From assembly GCA_031378345.1 (NCBI GenBank), contig JANNDY010000013.1, positions 124,001-188,000 on the forward strand: a stretch of 64,000 nt of DNA, in the 5' to 3' direction. Positions 56,050 through 64,000 of this stretch are shown here, in pieces (the first letter of the stretch is position 1; the number at the start of each line of letters is the position of its first letter). The DNA comes from Emticicia sp031378345 (GTDB lineage Bacteria > Bacteroidota > Bacteroidia > Cytophagales > Spirosomataceae). The position numbers were made by a program, and so were the translations under genes. The notes beneath the pieces are model-generated. The model was not told the origin of the DNA and did not search any database. It worked only from the letters and a program-made list of their open reading frames with translations.

Positions 56050-56523
56050 TTGATTCAATTGATTTATTGGTGATGAATAAGTTCGCTTTAGAATCAATAA
56101 CTTGTGCAGAATGTCTCTCTTGATATGATGTGTAGAATTTAAATTAACCAATTGAAAGTGAGGGGTTTACACTATTGCTTGCGTTAGAGTTTATGCGTTT
56201 TCAATCTCTAATTTAGTGTTGCCTTTCGGCTAAACTCACTTTAACTAATATAATTACTAAAAACCACATTTGCAAATTATAAACAAGCGAGCGAGAAGTT
56301 TTTTGTGAAAAAAATTGGCTAATTTTAAAATTGTAATGGAATTGTCAGTTCGTTTGTATTCTTTAGAATACATTTTTGCCAAAAGCTGTTGAAACAATGG
56401 CTGACATATAGACTAAATTAAAATTTAGCCTAACGATTCCTAACATTATTGCTCACGGGGGTGGTTTGGAAACAAACCACCTCTTTTTGTTTATTCTACA
56501 TCTTTATAAAGGCAAATTTAGAA
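56050..56523. other. Gene-free spacer with nested palindrome
   Basis: No gene was found in this 474-base stretch between the SnoaL and toxin genes. It contains a nested inverted repeat (ACACTA...TAGTGT, 56169-56219, enclosing TTAGAG/CTCTAA at 56184-56189 and 56206-56211) and terminator copy R2. The promoter of the SnoaL gene should lie in its left part. The nested palindrome could be a structured RNA or remnant of a recombination site. Confidence 0.45.
56458..56488 (+). terminator. Terminator-like repeat copy R2
   Basis: GGGGTGGTTTG and CAAACCACCTC pair over 11 positions, with GGTTTG-GAAA-CAAACC fully paired, followed by TTTTT. It is the forward-strand form of the katG terminator, yet no forward gene lies between katG and here. 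Confidence 0.75.
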
Positions 56524-56814
56524 TCAATTAAACTTATTCTTTTCTGGATTTTGCCGCAAGTCGAAGAATCCTAATATTTCAATGCTACTTATTTTTACTC
56601 GATAATATAATGCTACATTTTTATCTACCAATGTTCTACGAATATTGTTCTCAAGATAAAAACCTGAAAATGGAAATACTTGCAACAACGCTATTTTTTT
56701 AAAACATTTATCAACAAAGACATTTGCCTTTTTAGTTGAAAATTGTTCTAAATATGCAGTATATTCTATCAATTCATCTTCACTACTGGGAGTCCATTCT
56801 ATTGAGAAAGCCAT
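56524..56814 (-). CDS. RelE/ParE-type toxin
   Basis: The 96-residue protein matches ParE/RelE-superfamily toxins: 'FSIEWTPSSEDELIEYTAYLEQ' helical start, 'FPFSGFYLENNIRRTLVDKNVALYYRV' core, and 'IEILGFFDLRQNPEK' end, with Arg residues where catalytic or gyrase-binding positions usually are. It overlaps the upstream antitoxin gene by 16 bases. ParE-type toxins inhibit gyrase and RelE-type cleave mRNA; this sequence alone does not decide which. Confidence 0.85.
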   Translation of the reverse strand: MAFSIEWTPSSEDELIEYTAYLEQFSTKKANVFVDKCFKKIALLQVFPFSGFYLENNIRRTLVDKNVALYYRVKISSIEILGFFDLRQNPEKNKFN

Positions 56815-57038
56815 TTACTGAATTTTGCTTTAACTTGTTCGTGAGGAATTAAATTCCCATCATTTGCTTGTTTGATTGAATTTTCTAATTTTGATAATTG
56901 AAAACTTGATAATTCATTAAAAAAGCCTTTTTTGTTTAATTTATATGAATCAAGGATGCTATAAACTTGAAGAAGTACCTCATCATCAAAAGTATCTATC
57001 AATTCATGGCAGATTTTCTTTAATTCTTGCGTAGCCAT
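56799..57038 (-). CDS. Antitoxin of ParE/RelE-type module
   Basis: The 79-residue antitoxin starts at ATG 57038 (an extended frame to 57119 is less likely). It is helical with no membrane segment. The C-terminus 'NDGNLIPHEQVKAKFSKWLSQ' has the pattern 'ISHEEVxxKxxKWL' of many antitoxins paired with ParE-type toxins. It is first in a two-gene operon and overlaps the toxin gene by 16 bases, the normal order for type II modules. Confidence 0.8.
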   Translation of the reverse strand: MATQELKKICHELIDTFDDEVLLQVYSILDSYKLNKKGFFNELSSFQLSKLENSIKQANDGNLIPHEQVKAKFSKWLSQ

Positions 57039-57380
57039 AGTTTTATTTTTTTTCAAATGTATGAATTTTTGATAAAAAAAATATTTTTTAAACAGTTTTA
57101 TTTGGTGTGGAGCAAGCAAATTTTGCCTTTATGAATAAATTCATCATTCATAAAAATCAATTATGGCTTTCAAAGCCCGTTTTGATTTGGTATGATGAAT
57201 AACTTAGTTTGAAATATTTGGAGGTAGTTTGTAAACAAGCCGCCTCTTTTTATTTAATCAATTTCTTTCACTGATTTGTTAAAACATTCAATATTCATCG
57301 TTGTTATGTCTATCATATCTTTATATACACTTATAAAAGTGATTTTGTTGTAAAGAGTTATTTCTCTAAAGGTATAATTG
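57039..57380. other. Gene-free spacer between antitoxin and TlpA-like gene
   Basis: The spacer contains a perfect 9-base-arm hairpin TTTATGAAT/ATTCATAAA (57128-57154) and terminator-like repeat R3 (57221-57251). No coding potential is seen. The antitoxin promoter on the minus strand should lie in its left part. Confidence 0.5.
57221..57251 (+). terminator. Terminator-like repeat copy R3
   Basis: GAGGTAGTTTG and CAAGCCGCCTC pair over 11 positions (one mismatch, two G-T) and a T-run follows. Sequence similarity to R1 extends beyond the hairpin on both sides (TTAGTTT upstream, AATCAATTT downstream). No forward gene precedes it. Confidence 0.7.
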
Positions 57381-59252
57381 TCATTCACTAATCAATTGAA
57401 CAACAGCTTTCAATTCTTTAATTAAATTCTCATCTGTACTAAAACCTGTACTTTTGTATCTAATTCTTCCATCTTTATCAATTATAATTTTAGCTGGTAT
57501 TGAAGATACGTTATAACTTTCGGTGGCGTCATAATAGTTGTTTTTTAGTTGGTCTAAGAGTACAACAAATTCGTTTACTTGTTTATTATTCAACGTTTTT
57601 TTGATTCTCATAAGCAATTCAGTATTATTAGTAATCGTTTTATCATCACTTTCATAAGTATCAATAAACAAAAATTTTACAGGTTGTTCTTTAAGTTCGT
57701 ACATTGCTTTTTTCATGGCTGGAAATCCTTTAATGCAAGGCCCACACCAAGTAGCCCAAAAATCTAAAATAACTATATTTCCTCTAAAATCGCTTAATTT
57801 TATGGTTTTTCCATTTAAATCTTTCAATTCAAAATCGGAAGCAGCTATATTAATTAAATTATTTTTTATTTTTTTAATGAAATCTGCGTCATAATTTTCT
57901 TTAATTGATGAGTAATTAGTATCAACAACTATCGAGTTTGTCGCTGAGGACGCTACCAAATAAAGGGAGTCAATTTTGGCATTGGTAAGGTTTTCGACCA
58001 GAAACTCTTTGGCTTTCCGTTTTGCTTCATCAAAATGCCCATTTGCTATTAAGTATTCTACTAATTTTTGATTTTTGCCCACATTCGTATAAGTCATGAG
58101 GTTTACAGCCTTTCTTTGAGTTGTTAATGCCTTTTCTTTTGCACCTAATTTGAAAAGTATCTTTGCATAAGTGTCAAGCGAATTGCCGTAAGTTGTGGAC
58201 AAAGAATCATGTTTTAAGTGAGCCTCTATTGATTTTTCAGCAACCAACTTTGCTAAATCTAAATTTTTGGGACTATTAGACAGACGCCCAGCTGTTTCAT
58301 TTAGTTGCCAGCCAATAAATTCATAAGTATTTTGATAGCTAAAGTCATTGTAATACTGACTCAGGCTTTTTTTTAAATTTAAGGAATCATTTTTGAAAGC
58401 ATAAATTTCCATTAATTCGGCTACTATCAATCTTTTATAAAAGAGGTCTAAATTCGGAAATCCATTTTTAATACTATCATAAATTATAAGAGCAGTGTCT
58501 GGCTGAGAACGTCTAAAATTTATTAATCCATTATATTTTTTAAAAAAAGCAGCTACCCCAGTTGGATATTTCTCTATGAAAAGTGCTTTTAATGAATCTG
58601 CTACTTTATTATTGTTTCCTGCAATCAAATTGATATATCGAAGTGAATTTTTCTCATTTTTACCCGAATTTAAAATTTCTTCTAAGTTTATTTTAGCCAA
58701 ATTAATCGCTTCAATTTTACGACTTGGTATTTTTGAAAGTGCTGAAATAAAAGACCCAAATGTGTTATTTCTTAATTCAGGGTTAATTTGGTATTCCTTC
58801 TCAAATAGGTTAAGTGCTTTTTCTGGGTCATAATTTTCATTAAATAAATACTTATTCAAATCCATATAATTCCCTTCGGTAAGAAATGTTTTTTTGATTG
58901 GTTTTCCATTTTTATAAATATTAAATCCAAATCCATTACCGTCATTGTTATCAATTTCTTTTTTATTTTCTACTTTAAATGCAAAAAAAGTCGTTGAGTC
59001 GGGTATGGTGTAAGTTCCAATTAACTGATTATCAATCATTTTACATGGAATTACCTTAGTTTCAAAATAAAATGTACTCCAATTCCGATTGAAGCAAGTT
59101 ATTTTCGTACCCTCCTTAGCCAATTTGCCTGAGTATGAAATGGTAATTTTTTGACCTGCTTCTGGGTATAGAGAACTCAGTAATAAGGTCGGAGCTTGTC
59201 CATAAGAATTTAAAGCAACAATACTCAATATTAAAAACAGAGCAGTTTTCAT
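57381..59252 (-). CDS. TlpA/ResA-like thiol-disulfide oxidoreductase with long N-terminal part
   Basis: The 623-residue exported protein has a signal peptide (near 'NSYGQ'). An N-terminal beta domain (about 25-130) and a helical, TPR-like part (about 140-440) precede a C-terminal thioredoxin domain (about 470-623). The latter has redox motif 'WCGPC' near residue 497 and 'SSIPAKIIIDKDGRI' cis-Pro strand. It likely reduces or exchanges disulfides in the periplasm. Bacteroidota encode many such multidomain TlpA-like proteins. It precedes rpmI divergently. Confidence 0.85.
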   Translation of the reverse strand: MKTALFLILSIVALNSYGQAPTLLLSSLYPEAGQKITISYSGKLAKEGTKITCFNRNWSTFYFETKVIPCKMIDNQLIGTYTIPDSTTFFAFKVENKKEIDNNDGNGFGFNIYKNGKPIKKTFLTEGNYMDLNKYLFNENYDPEKALNLFEKEYQINPELRNNTFGSFISALSKIPSRKIEAINLAKINLEEILNSGKNEKNSLRYINLIAGNNNKVADSLKALFIEKYPTGVAAFFKKYNGLINFRRSQPDTALIIYDSIKNGFPNLDLFYKRLIVAELMEIYAFKNDSLNLKKSLSQYYNDFSYQNTYEFIGWQLNETAGRLSNSPKNLDLAKLVAEKSIEAHLKHDSLSTTYGNSLDTYAKILFKLGAKEKALTTQRKAVNLMTYTNVGKNQKLVEYLIANGHFDEAKRKAKEFLVENLTNAKIDSLYLVASSATNSIVVDTNYSSIKENYDADFIKKIKNNLINIAASDFELKDLNGKTIKLSDFRGNIVILDFWATWCGPCIKGFPAMKKAMYELKEQPVKFLFIDTYESDDKTITNNTELLMRIKKTLNNKQVNEFVVLLDQLKNNYYDATESYNVSSIPAKIIIDKDGRIRYKSTGFSTDENLIKELKAVVQLISE

Positions 59253-59399
59253 GGATTATAAAGTAATGGTTATTAATTATTTTGAAATATTATAACATTA
59301 TAAACCTACTAATATTCAACAACATTAACAAAGAATTTCAGCTTTCAAAGAATAAGTAATTGATAATCAAACAGGTAAATGAAAACGTTTTCATAAAAA

Positions 59400-59430
59400 T
59401 TTGAAAACTGAATATAAAACCCTATCTTTG
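59400..59430 (+). promoter_or_regulatory. Promoter of rpmI-rplT
   Basis: TTTG (59400-59403) and TATCTTTG (59423-59430) are 19 bases apart, a textbook Bacteroidota -33/-7 pair. The rpmI start is 42 bases further on. Confidence 0.8.
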
Positions 59431-59471
59431 CACCCCAATTTACTTTTTGTTCAATACTTAATGTTTTAGCG

Positions 59472-59666
59472 ATGCCAAAGCAAAAAACCAATTCTGGAGC
59501 GAAAAAACGCTTCAAAATTACAGGTACTGGAAAGATTAAGCGTAAACACGCTTTTCATAGCCATATCCTGACCAAAAAATCAAACAAACGTAAAAGAAAC
59601 TTGGTTTCTGCAACGCTTGTAAGTTCAGCTGATACAAATCGTATCGAAGGACTATTATGTATGTAA
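59472..59666 (+). CDS. rpmI: 50S ribosomal protein bL35
   Basis: The 64-residue, strongly basic protein begins 'MPKQKTNSGAKKRFK', the bL35 signature, and keeps 'RNLVSATLVSSADTNRIEGLL'. It is part of the large ribosomal subunit. It has its own promoter and is not preceded by infC, although infC-rpmI-rplT is the usual order. A 269-base repeat-filled spacer follows before rplT. Confidence 0.97.
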   Translation: MPKQKTNSGAKKRFKITGTGKIKRKHAFHSHILTKKSNKRKRNLVSATLVSSADTNRIEGLLCM

Positions 59667-59673
59667 TTTTTTA

Positions 59674-59902
<229 letters not shown>

Positions 59903-59935
59903 TATGAGCCGCCAACGTCAAAAAAACTAAAAAAA

Positions 59936-60280
59936 ATGCCAAGAAGTGTCAATCACGTAGCGTCGAGAGCGAGACGTAAAAAAGTCCTAAAATTAGCCAA
60001 AGGTTATTACGGACGCAGAAAAAATGTTTGGACGGTTGCCAAAAACGCCGTTGAAAAAGGTTTGGTTTATGCCTATTCAGGTCGTAAACAAAAGAAAAGA
60101 AGTTATCGTCGTTTGTGGATTGTTCGTATTAATGCAGGTGTGCGTCCATTAGGAATGTCATATTCTGTACTTATCGACAAACTTGCAAAGGCAGGCATCG
60201 AACTTAACAGAAAAGTATTAGCAGATTTAGCAATGAACCATTACGATGCGTTCAAAGCGGTTGTGGAAAAAGTAAAGTAA
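59936..60280 (+). CDS. rplT: 50S ribosomal protein bL20
   Basis: The protein has 114 residues from ATG 59936. An upstream extension would translate the heptad repeats and is rejected. The sequence is basic with 'MPRSVNHVASRARRKKVLKLAKGYYGRRKN', cited here only as the bL20 start, and 'YRRLWIVRINAGVRPLG'. It binds 23S rRNA early in assembly. The 269-base spacer from rpmI is unusually long. Confidence 0.96.
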   Translation: MPRSVNHVASRARRKKVLKLAKGYYGRRKNVWTVAKNAVEKGLVYAYSGRKQKKRSYRRLWIVRINAGVRPLGMSYSVLIDKLAKAGIELNRKVLADLAMNHYDAFKAVVEKVK

Positions 60281-60332
60281 CTCCTTGATTTGAGCAATTA
60301 GAAATTATTTTTAGTTGAAATAAATAAGGTAC

Positions 60333-60365
60333 AGAAACGGCATCAAATATTTGATGCCGTTTTCT
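60333..60365. terminator. Bidirectional terminator after rplT
   Basis: AGAAACGGCATCAAA and TTTGATGCCGTTTTCT form a near-perfect stem with a very short loop, followed by a T-rich run. It also serves the convergent inhibitor-like gene. Confidence 0.9.
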
Positions 60366-60369
60366 TTTT

Positions 60370-60846
60370 TTAAGACTCAATAATCAAAGTCTTCAAACCC
60401 TTCCATTTACCTTCGCTGTCTTGACCGATAAGGTAGGCTTCAACTTCTACTCTTCCTGCCCGCAAATATTCAAGATTTGTCAAGTTTGTTGTAACATAAT
60501 CTTTAATTTTAGTAAAACGGACTGCTCGTTCCTTTTCAAAATCAGACCACCATTCTTTTTCTGAAATTACAGGTTCAAAAAACCTTTCCCATGGCAAAAC
60601 CTCTACTCTAACTGAGGGAGTAACACCGATATACTTACGAAAAAGAATTGTATCAAATGGTGGCGGGTTATCTGCCTGCCAATCAATAACTTTTATTTTT
60701 TCGTCAGATTCGCTTGGAAATAATAGACCATCAACACTTGAAGTTAAGTGTTCAACGAATGATTTTTCTAAATTTTGTACGTTTTCGCTCACTTTTACGG
60801 GATTTGGAAAATTTAATTTATGTTTTTTGTTACCTTTCAATATCAT
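60370..60846 (-). CDS. Nuclease A inhibitor-like (NuiA family) protein
   Basis: The 158-residue protein matches NuiA of Anabaena from recall over its whole domain: 'SSVDGLLFPSESDEKIKVIDW', 'WERFFEP' plus an acidic 'EKEWWSDFE' stretch, and 'RAGRVEVEAYLIGQDSEGKWKGL'. NuiA binds and blocks a sugar-nonspecific DNA/RNA nuclease. About 25 extra N-terminal residues precede the family core. No nuclease gene is adjacent, so the target is unknown. It is a single gene, convergent with rplT. Confidence 0.75.
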   Translation of the reverse strand: MILKGNKKHKLNFPNPVKVSENVQNLEKSFVEHLTSSVDGLLFPSESDEKIKVIDWQADNPPPFDTILFRKYIGVTPSVRVEVLPWERFFEPVISEKEWWSDFEKERAVRFTKIKDYVTTNLTNLEYLRAGRVEVEAYLIGQDSEGKWKGLKTLIIES

Positions 60847-60944
60847 TATTGTCAGAATTGAAAAATTATTCTACTTAATTTTGGAATAAATGTAAGTAAA
60901 ATAGTAATATTGTAAAAATTAACAACCATTTAATCTTAAAAAAA

Positions 60945-61541
60945 ATGTTAGAAGTATTGCAAGGTCTTATGCAACAACACGGTCAAAGTGCTGTAATTGA
61001 TAATCCTCAAGTTCCAAATCAACATAACGAAGGCGTTATGAACGAAGTGATGAGCGGTTTAATGGGCGGTCTTTCAAATCAAGCAAACTCACAAGGCGGA
61101 CTTGGAAGTTTGTTGGGTTTATTAGGTGGCGGTTCATCACAAGGTGGTGGTGGCTTAATGTCAAATCCAATTGTCGGTAGCATTGCTCAAAGTGTAATTG
61201 GAAATTTGATGGGCAAATTTGGTTTGTCGAATGGTGCTGCTGCTGGCGTAGTTGGAAGTTTACTACCATCGGTATTAGGAGGCTTGATTAATAAAACAAA
61301 TGATCCTAATGATAGTTCAGTAGATATGGGCGGCTTGATGGGTACAATCACAGGCGGCAAAACTTCAGGTATAGATTTTGGTAGCTTGCTTAGTCAAGGT
61401 GCTGGTGCAATGGCTGATGGCAAACTTGACATGAATGATTTAATAAATATGGCTGGTGGATTAATGGGCGGTCAGCAAAATCAACAACAAGGCGGAGGCG
61501 GTCTTGGTGGACTTTTAGGAGGCTTATTTGGTGGAAAATAA
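60945..61541 (+). CDS. DUF937 family glycine-rich protein
   Basis: The 198-residue protein begins 'MLEVLQGLMQQHGQSAVIDN' and has the DUF937 repeat 'GAAAGVVGSLLPSVLGGLI'. Gly/Gln-rich ends ('GGGGLGGLLGGLFGG') look disordered. There is no signal peptide or membrane helix. DUF937 function is not established. It is a single gene between the NuiA-like gene and a secreted esterase gene. Confidence 0.85.
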   Translation: MLEVLQGLMQQHGQSAVIDNPQVPNQHNEGVMNEVMSGLMGGLSNQANSQGGLGSLLGLLGGGSSQGGGGLMSNPIVGSIAQSVIGNLMGKFGLSNGAAAGVVGSLLPSVLGGLINKTNDPNDSSVDMGGLMGTITGGKTSGIDFGSLLSQGAGAMADGKLDMNDLINMAGGLMGGQQNQQQGGGGLGGLLGGLFGGK

Positions 61542-61693
61542 TTAGAGATTTTTCATAAATAGCCTTTATATATTGTAGTTAATTAAATATATTTTGACCG
61601 TTAAATCAATAGTGGTCTGAAAATATTTAATTAACTACTTTTTTTTATTATTTTTGTCTGTTATTCTGCTACCAACCCAAAAAACAATTCTAC

Positions 61694-64000
61694 ATGAGGA
61701 GTTTTTCTCTCATCTTGCCTGTAATACTTTTTGCATTTGTCTCAAAAGCTCAAATTTCCATAACATTTCCTATGGAAAAAGCAGTTTTTCAAAGAAATCA
61801 ATACAATCAAGCTAACCTCAATATTGCAGGAAATTATACTACCCCAATTACGAGCGTTGAAGCTCAATTAACAAATGTTGTAAATAATAATATAGTTATT
61901 TCTTGGACTACAATCTCTCCAAATCCAACTAAAGGTTTTTTTAATGGTACATTATCTAATGTTATAGGTGGTTGGTATTTTTTAGAAATTAGGGGAAAAT
62001 TAAATGGAAACGTTGTTGCGAACACACAGCTGAGTAGAGTTGGTGTCGGTGAAGTTTTTATCATTGCAGGGCAATCAAATGCTCAGGGTGTTGAAGGCGA
62101 TTATGCCGAAGTAGGTGCAATGGATGATAGGGTACTTAGTCATAATGAAAATACACTTTCAGCACAATGTGATTTGACATATCCCAATTACCCTTCCTTT
62201 ACACAAATATTTAGTAATGGCACAGCAAGAAGTTACCTATCAAAAACAGCTAAAAACCCTTGGTGTTATGGTAAATTAGGAGATAATTTAGTTAATAAAT
62301 TAGGAGTACCTGTTGTTTTCTATAATGCAGCCTCAACAGCTACAACCTCTAAAAATTGGAAAGAAAGTTCTGATGGCTTACCTACAAATAACTTATTTAC
62401 TCAAACACAATATTGTAATACAATTGGTACTCCTTATAGTGCATTAAAAATTTCCTTGAATTATTATTCTTCAATGTTTGGGGCAAGAGCAGTTTTATGG
62501 CATCAAGGCGAAACTGATAATAATTCATTAGAACTTACCGATGGAAGTACATATACTTCAAGCATAAATTATGTAATTAATAAAAGTCGCTCAAATTTAG
62601 GCAGTAATATTCCATGGGTGATATCAAGGGTATCTGTTTTTGATAAAAATGCTAATGGGGGCTTAGGGAACTCAAATACTGCCATAATTGATGCTCAAAA
62701 TGCTGTAATAAATAGTAGTAATCAAATCTTCTCTGGTCCCTATACTGATGATATTCTTGGTGCAAATCGATTAGATGAAGTACATTTTTATGGTGCTGGT
62801 TTAATTGAGTTAGCCAACCGCTGGGATGCTGCTTTAAGCCTTGATTTTTTCAATTATTCAATACCTATTCCTGCAAAATCGTTGCCAATAATAACCGTTA
62901 GTTGTCATTCGAATAATGAATTCCGTTTGTCTGCACCAACGGGCTTTGCATATTATAAATGGGTCAGAACTGATTTTGGAAATGATGATTTTGAAGATGT
63001 TGCAGAAGCAACTACTCAGACATTAGACCGTTCAACAGGAACATATCGTTGCTATCTTACTGATATTCAGGGAAATATCACTTTTACTCAGCCAATTACT
63101 GTTCAAAATGTTCCAAATACTTGTTTGTGTACTGGCATTCCAAGTTGCTCGGGTGTAACTTATTTATCAAATAACACGCCCTGCTCATCAATAAATGGGT
63201 ATGGACCAATCGAAATGGATAAAAGTAATGGACAAGATGCCGCTGGCGATGGTACAACAATAAAATTGAAAGGTGTGAGTTATGCGAAAGGAATTGGTGT
63301 TCATGCAAATTCACAAATAATTTATAATTTGAATAATAATTTTGGGAGATTTATTACACATATTGGCATTGATGATGAAGTAAATGATGCCACAGAAGGT
63401 ACTACTGTTATTTTTAAGGTTTATAAAGACAACATATTGAGTTATACAAGTGCTGTTTTGAATAAAAATTCTGCCACAATAAAACTCAACATTGATGTTA
63501 CCAATTTCAATGAATTAAAACTTGAAGTATATGACGCTGCTGATAATTTTTTTGCAGACCATGCCGACTGGGCAGGTGCAAGATTACACTGTCCAGACTC
63601 CCAAGCACCAACTGCTCCCACTTCGTTGGTAGAAAGTAATGTTGGACAAAATTGTGTTACGCTGACATGGGCAGGTTCGACTGATAATATGGAAGTGGAA
63701 AAATATAATATTTATAAAGATGGTAATTTGATAGGTAGTGTTGATGCACCAACTACTACTCTAAAGGTTACTGGATTATTACAATTAAATTATTATGAGT
63801 TTACTGTAAGGGCTGTAGATTTCTCAGGAAATGAATCTAATGCAAGTAATATTTTAGAAGTAGTTACATTACAAAATCCAATAATTTTTACTTCAAAAAA
63901 AATTATTAATATAGGACAAACTTCTTCATTAAGTGCTTATGGATGTACTGGAGGAATAGTAAATTGGTCAAATGGCTCTACGGCAAATCCATTAACTGTT
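61694..64000 (+). CDS. Secreted SASA-type esterase with NPCBM and FN3 domains (3' end outside window)
   Basis: The frame is open from ATG 61694 to the window end (769 codons, no stop). A signal peptide ends near 'VSKAQ' (residue 20). The SGNH/sialate O-acetylesterase-like domain has 'IAGQSNAQG' and 'LWHQGETDNNS'. An Ig-like module is followed by an NPCBM carbohydrate-binding module ('KGIGVHANSQIIYNL', 'HIGIDDEVND') and a fibronectin III domain ('APTAPTSLVESNVGQN'). A -7-like TATTTTTG lies at 61649-61656. It is the third esterase of this type here, and a T9SS tail probably lies beyond the edge. Confidence 0.85.
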   Translation, partial: MRSFSLILPVILFAFVSKAQISITFPMEKAVFQRNQYNQANLNIAGNYTTPITSVEAQLTNVVNNNIVISWTTISPNPTKGFFNGTLSNVIGGWYFLEIRGKLNGNVVANTQLSRVGVGEVFIIAGQSNAQGVEGDYAEVGAMDDRVLSHNENTLSAQCDLTYPNYPSFTQIFSNGTARSYLSKTAKNPWCYGKLGDNLVNKLGVPVVFYNAASTATTSKNWKESSDGLPTNNLFTQTQYCNTIGTPYSALKISLNYYSSMFGARAVLWHQGETDNNSLELTDGSTYTSSINYVINKSRSNLGSNIPWVISRVSVFDKNANGGLGNSNTAIIDAQNAVINSSNQIFSGPYTDDILGANRLDEVHFYGAGLIELANRWDAALSLDFFNYSIPIPAKSLPIITVSCHSNNEFRLSAPTGFAYYKWVRTDFGNDDFEDVAEATTQTLDRSTGTYRCYLTDIQGNITFTQPITVQNVPNTCLCTGIPSCSGVTYLSNNTPCSSINGYGPIEMDKSNGQDAAGDGTTIKLKGVSYAKGIGVHANSQIIYNLNNNFGRFITHIGIDDEVNDATEGTTVIFKVYKDNILSYTSAVLNKNSATIKLNIDVTNFNELKLEVYDAADNFFADHADWAGARLHCPDSQAPTAPTSLVESNVGQNCVTLTWAGSTDNMEVEKYNIYKDGNLIGSVDAPTTTLKVTGLLQLNYYEFTVRAVDFSGNESNASNILEVVTLQNPIIFTSKKIINIGQTSSLSAYGCTGGIVNWSNGSTANPLTV

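Noticed and set aside
56169..56460. Possible integron attC-like site (GCCTAAC box near 56427 and a nested palindrome)
   Set aside because: Only one core-like box fits, no complementary GTTRRRY box lies at the proper distance, and no integrase is seen.

Overview
The window looks like chromosomal DNA from an aerobic, AT-rich Bacteroidota, most likely order Cytophagales. This rests on C-terminal type IX secretion (T9SS) sorting domains on several secreted proteins, the gliding-motility protein GldC, promoters of the Bacteroidota type (TTTG, about 19 bases, TAnnTTTG), weak or absent Shine-Dalgarno sequences, and a C-terminal 'coathanger'-like module typical of Cytophagales exoproteins. Genus assignment is not possible by eye. 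No rRNA, tRNA, CRISPR array, phage or transposase gene was seen.

Layout. 1-7.2 kb: end of a sensor kinase, a secreted M28 peptidase, a DUF1304 membrane protein, an ammonium transporter with its porin, a ferredoxin, and a divergent LuxC-type acyl-CoA reductase. 7.2-21.4 kb: a MoxR ATPase/VWA protein pair with an acidic protein upstream, an MBOAT acyltransferase, a 2-oxoacid dehydrogenase E2 with CinA, a DUF4197 lipoprotein, RhaT, GldC, a desaturase, the RsmE-DUF4159 pair, and a secreted SGNH/SASA esterase with a long Thr-Pro linker. 21.5-29.4 kb: an L,D-transpeptidase, an esterase, then a forward operon of peptide-ligase type: esterase, ATP-grasp, GCS2 carboxylate-amine ligase, class I glutamine amidotransferase and a second ATP-grasp-like enzyme. 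A toxin-antitoxin pair (DUF6922-like plus AbiEii-like nucleotidyltransferase) sits inside this operon and overlaps its last gene by four bases. 29.4-40.2 kb: secreted proteins (a second SASA esterase with a T9SS tail, S8 and M4 proteases), aconitase and a frameshifted secreted protein gene. 40.4-53 kb: topA, a zinc-ligand-less sirtuin, a T9SS cargo protein, a sodium/solute symporter, thioredoxin, a DUF1593 hydrolase and dnaE. 53-64 kb: katG, a SnoaL-like lipoprotein, a ParE-type toxin-antitoxin pair, a TlpA-like thioredoxin, rpmI and rplT, a nuclease A inhibitor-like protein, a DUF937 protein, and the start of a third SASA esterase that runs off the end.

The best candidate for an under-described system is the amidoligase operon at 23.5-29.4 kb. 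Its enzyme set predicts ribosome-independent synthesis of a small amide-linked metabolite, and it carries a toxin-antitoxin module. The second unexplained signal is a family of degenerate 7-8-base tandem repeats. These are often paired as inverted arms around GC-rich cores and sit in at least seven spacers, including the one between rpmI and rplT. A third is a terminator-like repeat present three times between 55.5 and 57.3 kb, which separates katG, the SnoaL gene and the toxin-antitoxin pair.
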